Part shown: piece by piece, positions 23,816-25,212 of the stretch | Position numbering within the stretch: position 1 is the first letter of the stretch | Layout: each line of letters begins with the position of its first letter | From: an uncultured Parabacteroides sp. | Lineage (GTDB): Bacteria > Bacteroidota > Bacteroidia > Bacteroidales > Tannerellaceae | DNA: 25,212 nucleotides | Reading direction: 5' to 3' | Assembly: GCF_902493135.1 (NCBI RefSeq) | Contig: NZ_CABUOD010000052.1 | Coordinates: 1-25,212, forward strand | Position numbers and translations under genes: made by a program | Notes under the pieces: generated by a model | What the model was told of the DNA's origin: nothing | Databases searched by the model: none | Seen by the model: the letters and a program-made list of their open reading frames with translations, nothing else

Positions 23816-25212
23816 TTATTTAAGCCCCCTGTTCTTCAATAAAGGTTCCGTATTCGGCTCCTTGCCGCGGAAATTCTTATACATATCCATCGCATCGTCG
23901 ATTCCGCCCGGTGTCAGAACATATGTCCGGAATTTGGCCGCCATTTCAGGATTGAAGATATCTCCGGTTTCTTTAAACGCCTCATAAGCATCGGCATCCA
24001 GCACTTCCGCCCAGATATAGCTGTAGTAACCGGCCGTGTAGCCGCCGCCCATCGTATGGTTGAAGTAGGTCGTCCGATAACGGGAAGGTATTTGTTTCAG
24101 CAAACCCCGGTCACCCAAGACCGCCTTTTCAAACATCATGACATCCGCACCGTCGTGTACTTCCTTCAGGACATGGAAATCCATATCGAGCAAGGAAGCA
24201 GCCAGATATTCGGTCGTCGCGAACCCCTGCCCGTATTTGCCGCTCTTATCCAGTTTCTCGATCAGGGCAGCCGGAATGACCTCGCCCGTTTGGTAATGCT
24301 TTGCATATACTTTCAGGACCTCCGGTTCGAACACCCAATGTTCCATGATCTGAGACGGCAACTCGACAAAATCGCGGGGAACGCCCGACACTCCGTAATA
24401 ATGAACATCCTTGAAGAGGTTATGCAGGCCGTGGCCGAACTCATGGAACAATGTCTCCGCTTCGTCGGCACTCAACAGGGCAGGTTGTCCTTCCGCCGGC
24501 TGGGAAAAGTTGCACACGATCGTGACAACCGGAGCCAGCCGCTCGCCGTCCTTATAGGTCTGTGAACGATAGGTTCCGCACCAAGCCCCTCCCCTTTTGC
24601 TTGCACGCGGGAAGAAATCGAAATACAGGATGCCTAAATGCGTACCGTCCTTATCCTTACATTCGAAAGCCTGCGCTTCGGGATGGGGCAACGGGATATT
24701 CCGGACCGGTGTAAAAGTGATACCGTACAATTTACCCGCGACATAGAAAGCACCGTCGCGGACATTATCCAATTTCAGGTAAGGACGCACTTGATTCTCG
24801 TCCAGATCGAACTTCGCCTTCTTCGCCTTTTCGAAATAATAACGCCAGTCCCAGCCTTCCGCTTCGAAGTTACCGCCCTCTTTCTTGATTTCGGCATTGA
24901 TATCGGCCAGTTCCTCTTTGGCCTTCGCAAGGGCAGGCGTCCAGACTTCATTCAGCAAAGCATATACTTTATCCGAAGACTTCGCCATGCGATCCTCCAA
25001 AACAAAAGAAGCATAATCGTCATATCCCATCAGTTTAGCCTTTTCCAGGCGTAAGGTAATCAGATCGCGGACCACCTTCTTATTATCGGCCTCATTGCCG
25101 TTATTCCCCCGGTTGATATAACCGTTGAAGATTTTCTCACGCAAAGCGCGATTATCCGCATATTGCAGGAAAGGCATCACACTCGGATTATGCAACGTGA
25201 AAACCCATTTTC
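23816..25212 (-). CDS. M3-family zinc peptidase (peptidyl-dipeptidase Dcp-like), 5' partial
   Basis: This is the C-terminal ~465 residues of an M3 metallopeptidase; the frame stays open through the window edge (KWVFTLHNPSVMPFLQYADNR), so the start is outside and no TTG at 25195 needs to be invoked. The zinc motif HEFGH is at 24445-24431, followed by the third-ligand region ELPSQIMEHW. The substrate loop HTMGGGYTAGYYSYIWAEVLDAD is intact. Dcp enzymes remove C-terminal dipeptides from oligopeptides, in the cytosol or periplasm; whether this one has a signal peptide cannot be seen. The family is about 680-720 residues, so roughly 230 are missing beyond the window. Confidence 0.93.
   Translation of the reverse strand, partial: KWVFTLHNPSVMPFLQYADNRALREKIFNGYINRGNNGNEADNKKVVRDLITLRLEKAKLMGYDDYASFVLEDRMAKSSDKVYALLNEVWTPALAKAKEELADINAEIKKEGGNFEAEGWDWRYYFEKAKKAKFDLDENQVRPYLKLDNVRDGAFYVAGKLYGITFTPVRNIPLPHPEAQAFECKDKDGTHLGILYFDFFPRASKRGGAWCGTYRSQTYKDGERLAPVVTIVCNFSQPAEGQPALLSADEAETLFHEFGHGLHNLFKDVHYYGVSGVPRDFVELPSQIMEHWVFEPEVLKVYAKHYQTGEVIPAALIEKLDKSGKYGQGFATTEYLAASLLDMDFHVLKEVHDGADVMMFEKAVLGDRGLLKQIPSRYRTTYFNHTMGGGYTAGYYSYIWAEVLDADAYEAFKETGDIFNPEMAAKFRTYVLTPGGIDDAMDMYKNFRGKEPNTEPLLKNRGLK

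Overview
The window looks like chromosome of a gut-type Bacteroidales bacterium, most likely Parabacteroides or Bacteroides. Four things point there: repeated TAnnTTTG -7 promoter boxes with no strong Shine-Dalgarno sites, an archaeal/eukaryotic-type prolyl-tRNA synthetase, a phosphoglycerate kinase with a lysine/glutamate-rich insert, and many Sec-exported or lipid-anchored proteins (DUF1080, DUF4861, C69 and C45-like hydrolases). I see no insertion sequence, integrase, tRNA, rRNA or CRISPR array. It reads as ordinary chromosome with a few accessory pockets.

Region 1 (1-4007, + strand) is housekeeping: the 3' part of a free-standing AlaX-type tRNA-editing protein, a 526-base gap holding one long hairpin, phosphoglycerate kinase with a clear terminator, a possible gene remnant, and proS. 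Region 2 (4008-7583, +) starts with an ordered array of four 22-base hairpin units. It runs straight into the promoter of a compact ABC-type ATPase fused to a DUF4435/TOPRIM-like domain, the best candidate here for a defence or stress effector. An ArnT-like lipid-linked sugar transferase follows.

Region 3 (7584-11294, - strand) is a set of three exported sugar enzymes: a TIM-barrel isomerase/hydratase-like protein, a double-DUF1080 lipoprotein, and a twin-arginine Gfo/Idh/MocA oxidoreductase. Together they resemble the periplasmic 3-keto-glycoside route of glycan breakdown. A divergent promoter pair separates them from a HAD phosphatase (+).

Region 4 (12054-19125, - strand) carries a small outer-membrane barrel, a C69-family Ntn dipeptidase coupled to an NhaD Na+/H+ antiporter, AP endonuclease IV (nfo), a hotdog thioesterase, a DUF456 membrane protein and a PIN-PhoH ATPase. 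Between nhaD and nfo a well-formed + strand promoter is followed about 60 bases later by a terminator, and no + strand gene lies nearby. This suggests an undescribed small RNA.

Region 5 (19360-23310, + strand) holds a second exported Ntn hydrolase (C45-like), a TolB-like propeller lipoprotein and a DUF4861 lipoprotein. They converge, over a strong shared terminator, on L-rhamnose mutarotase and the 3' part of an M3 zinc peptidase (- strand), which runs off the window end.

The observations most worth following up are the tandem hairpin array with compensated stem changes, the ATPase-TOPRIM single-gene protein beside it, the candidate small RNA, and the keto-glycoside gene set with a palindrome at its predicted transcription start.
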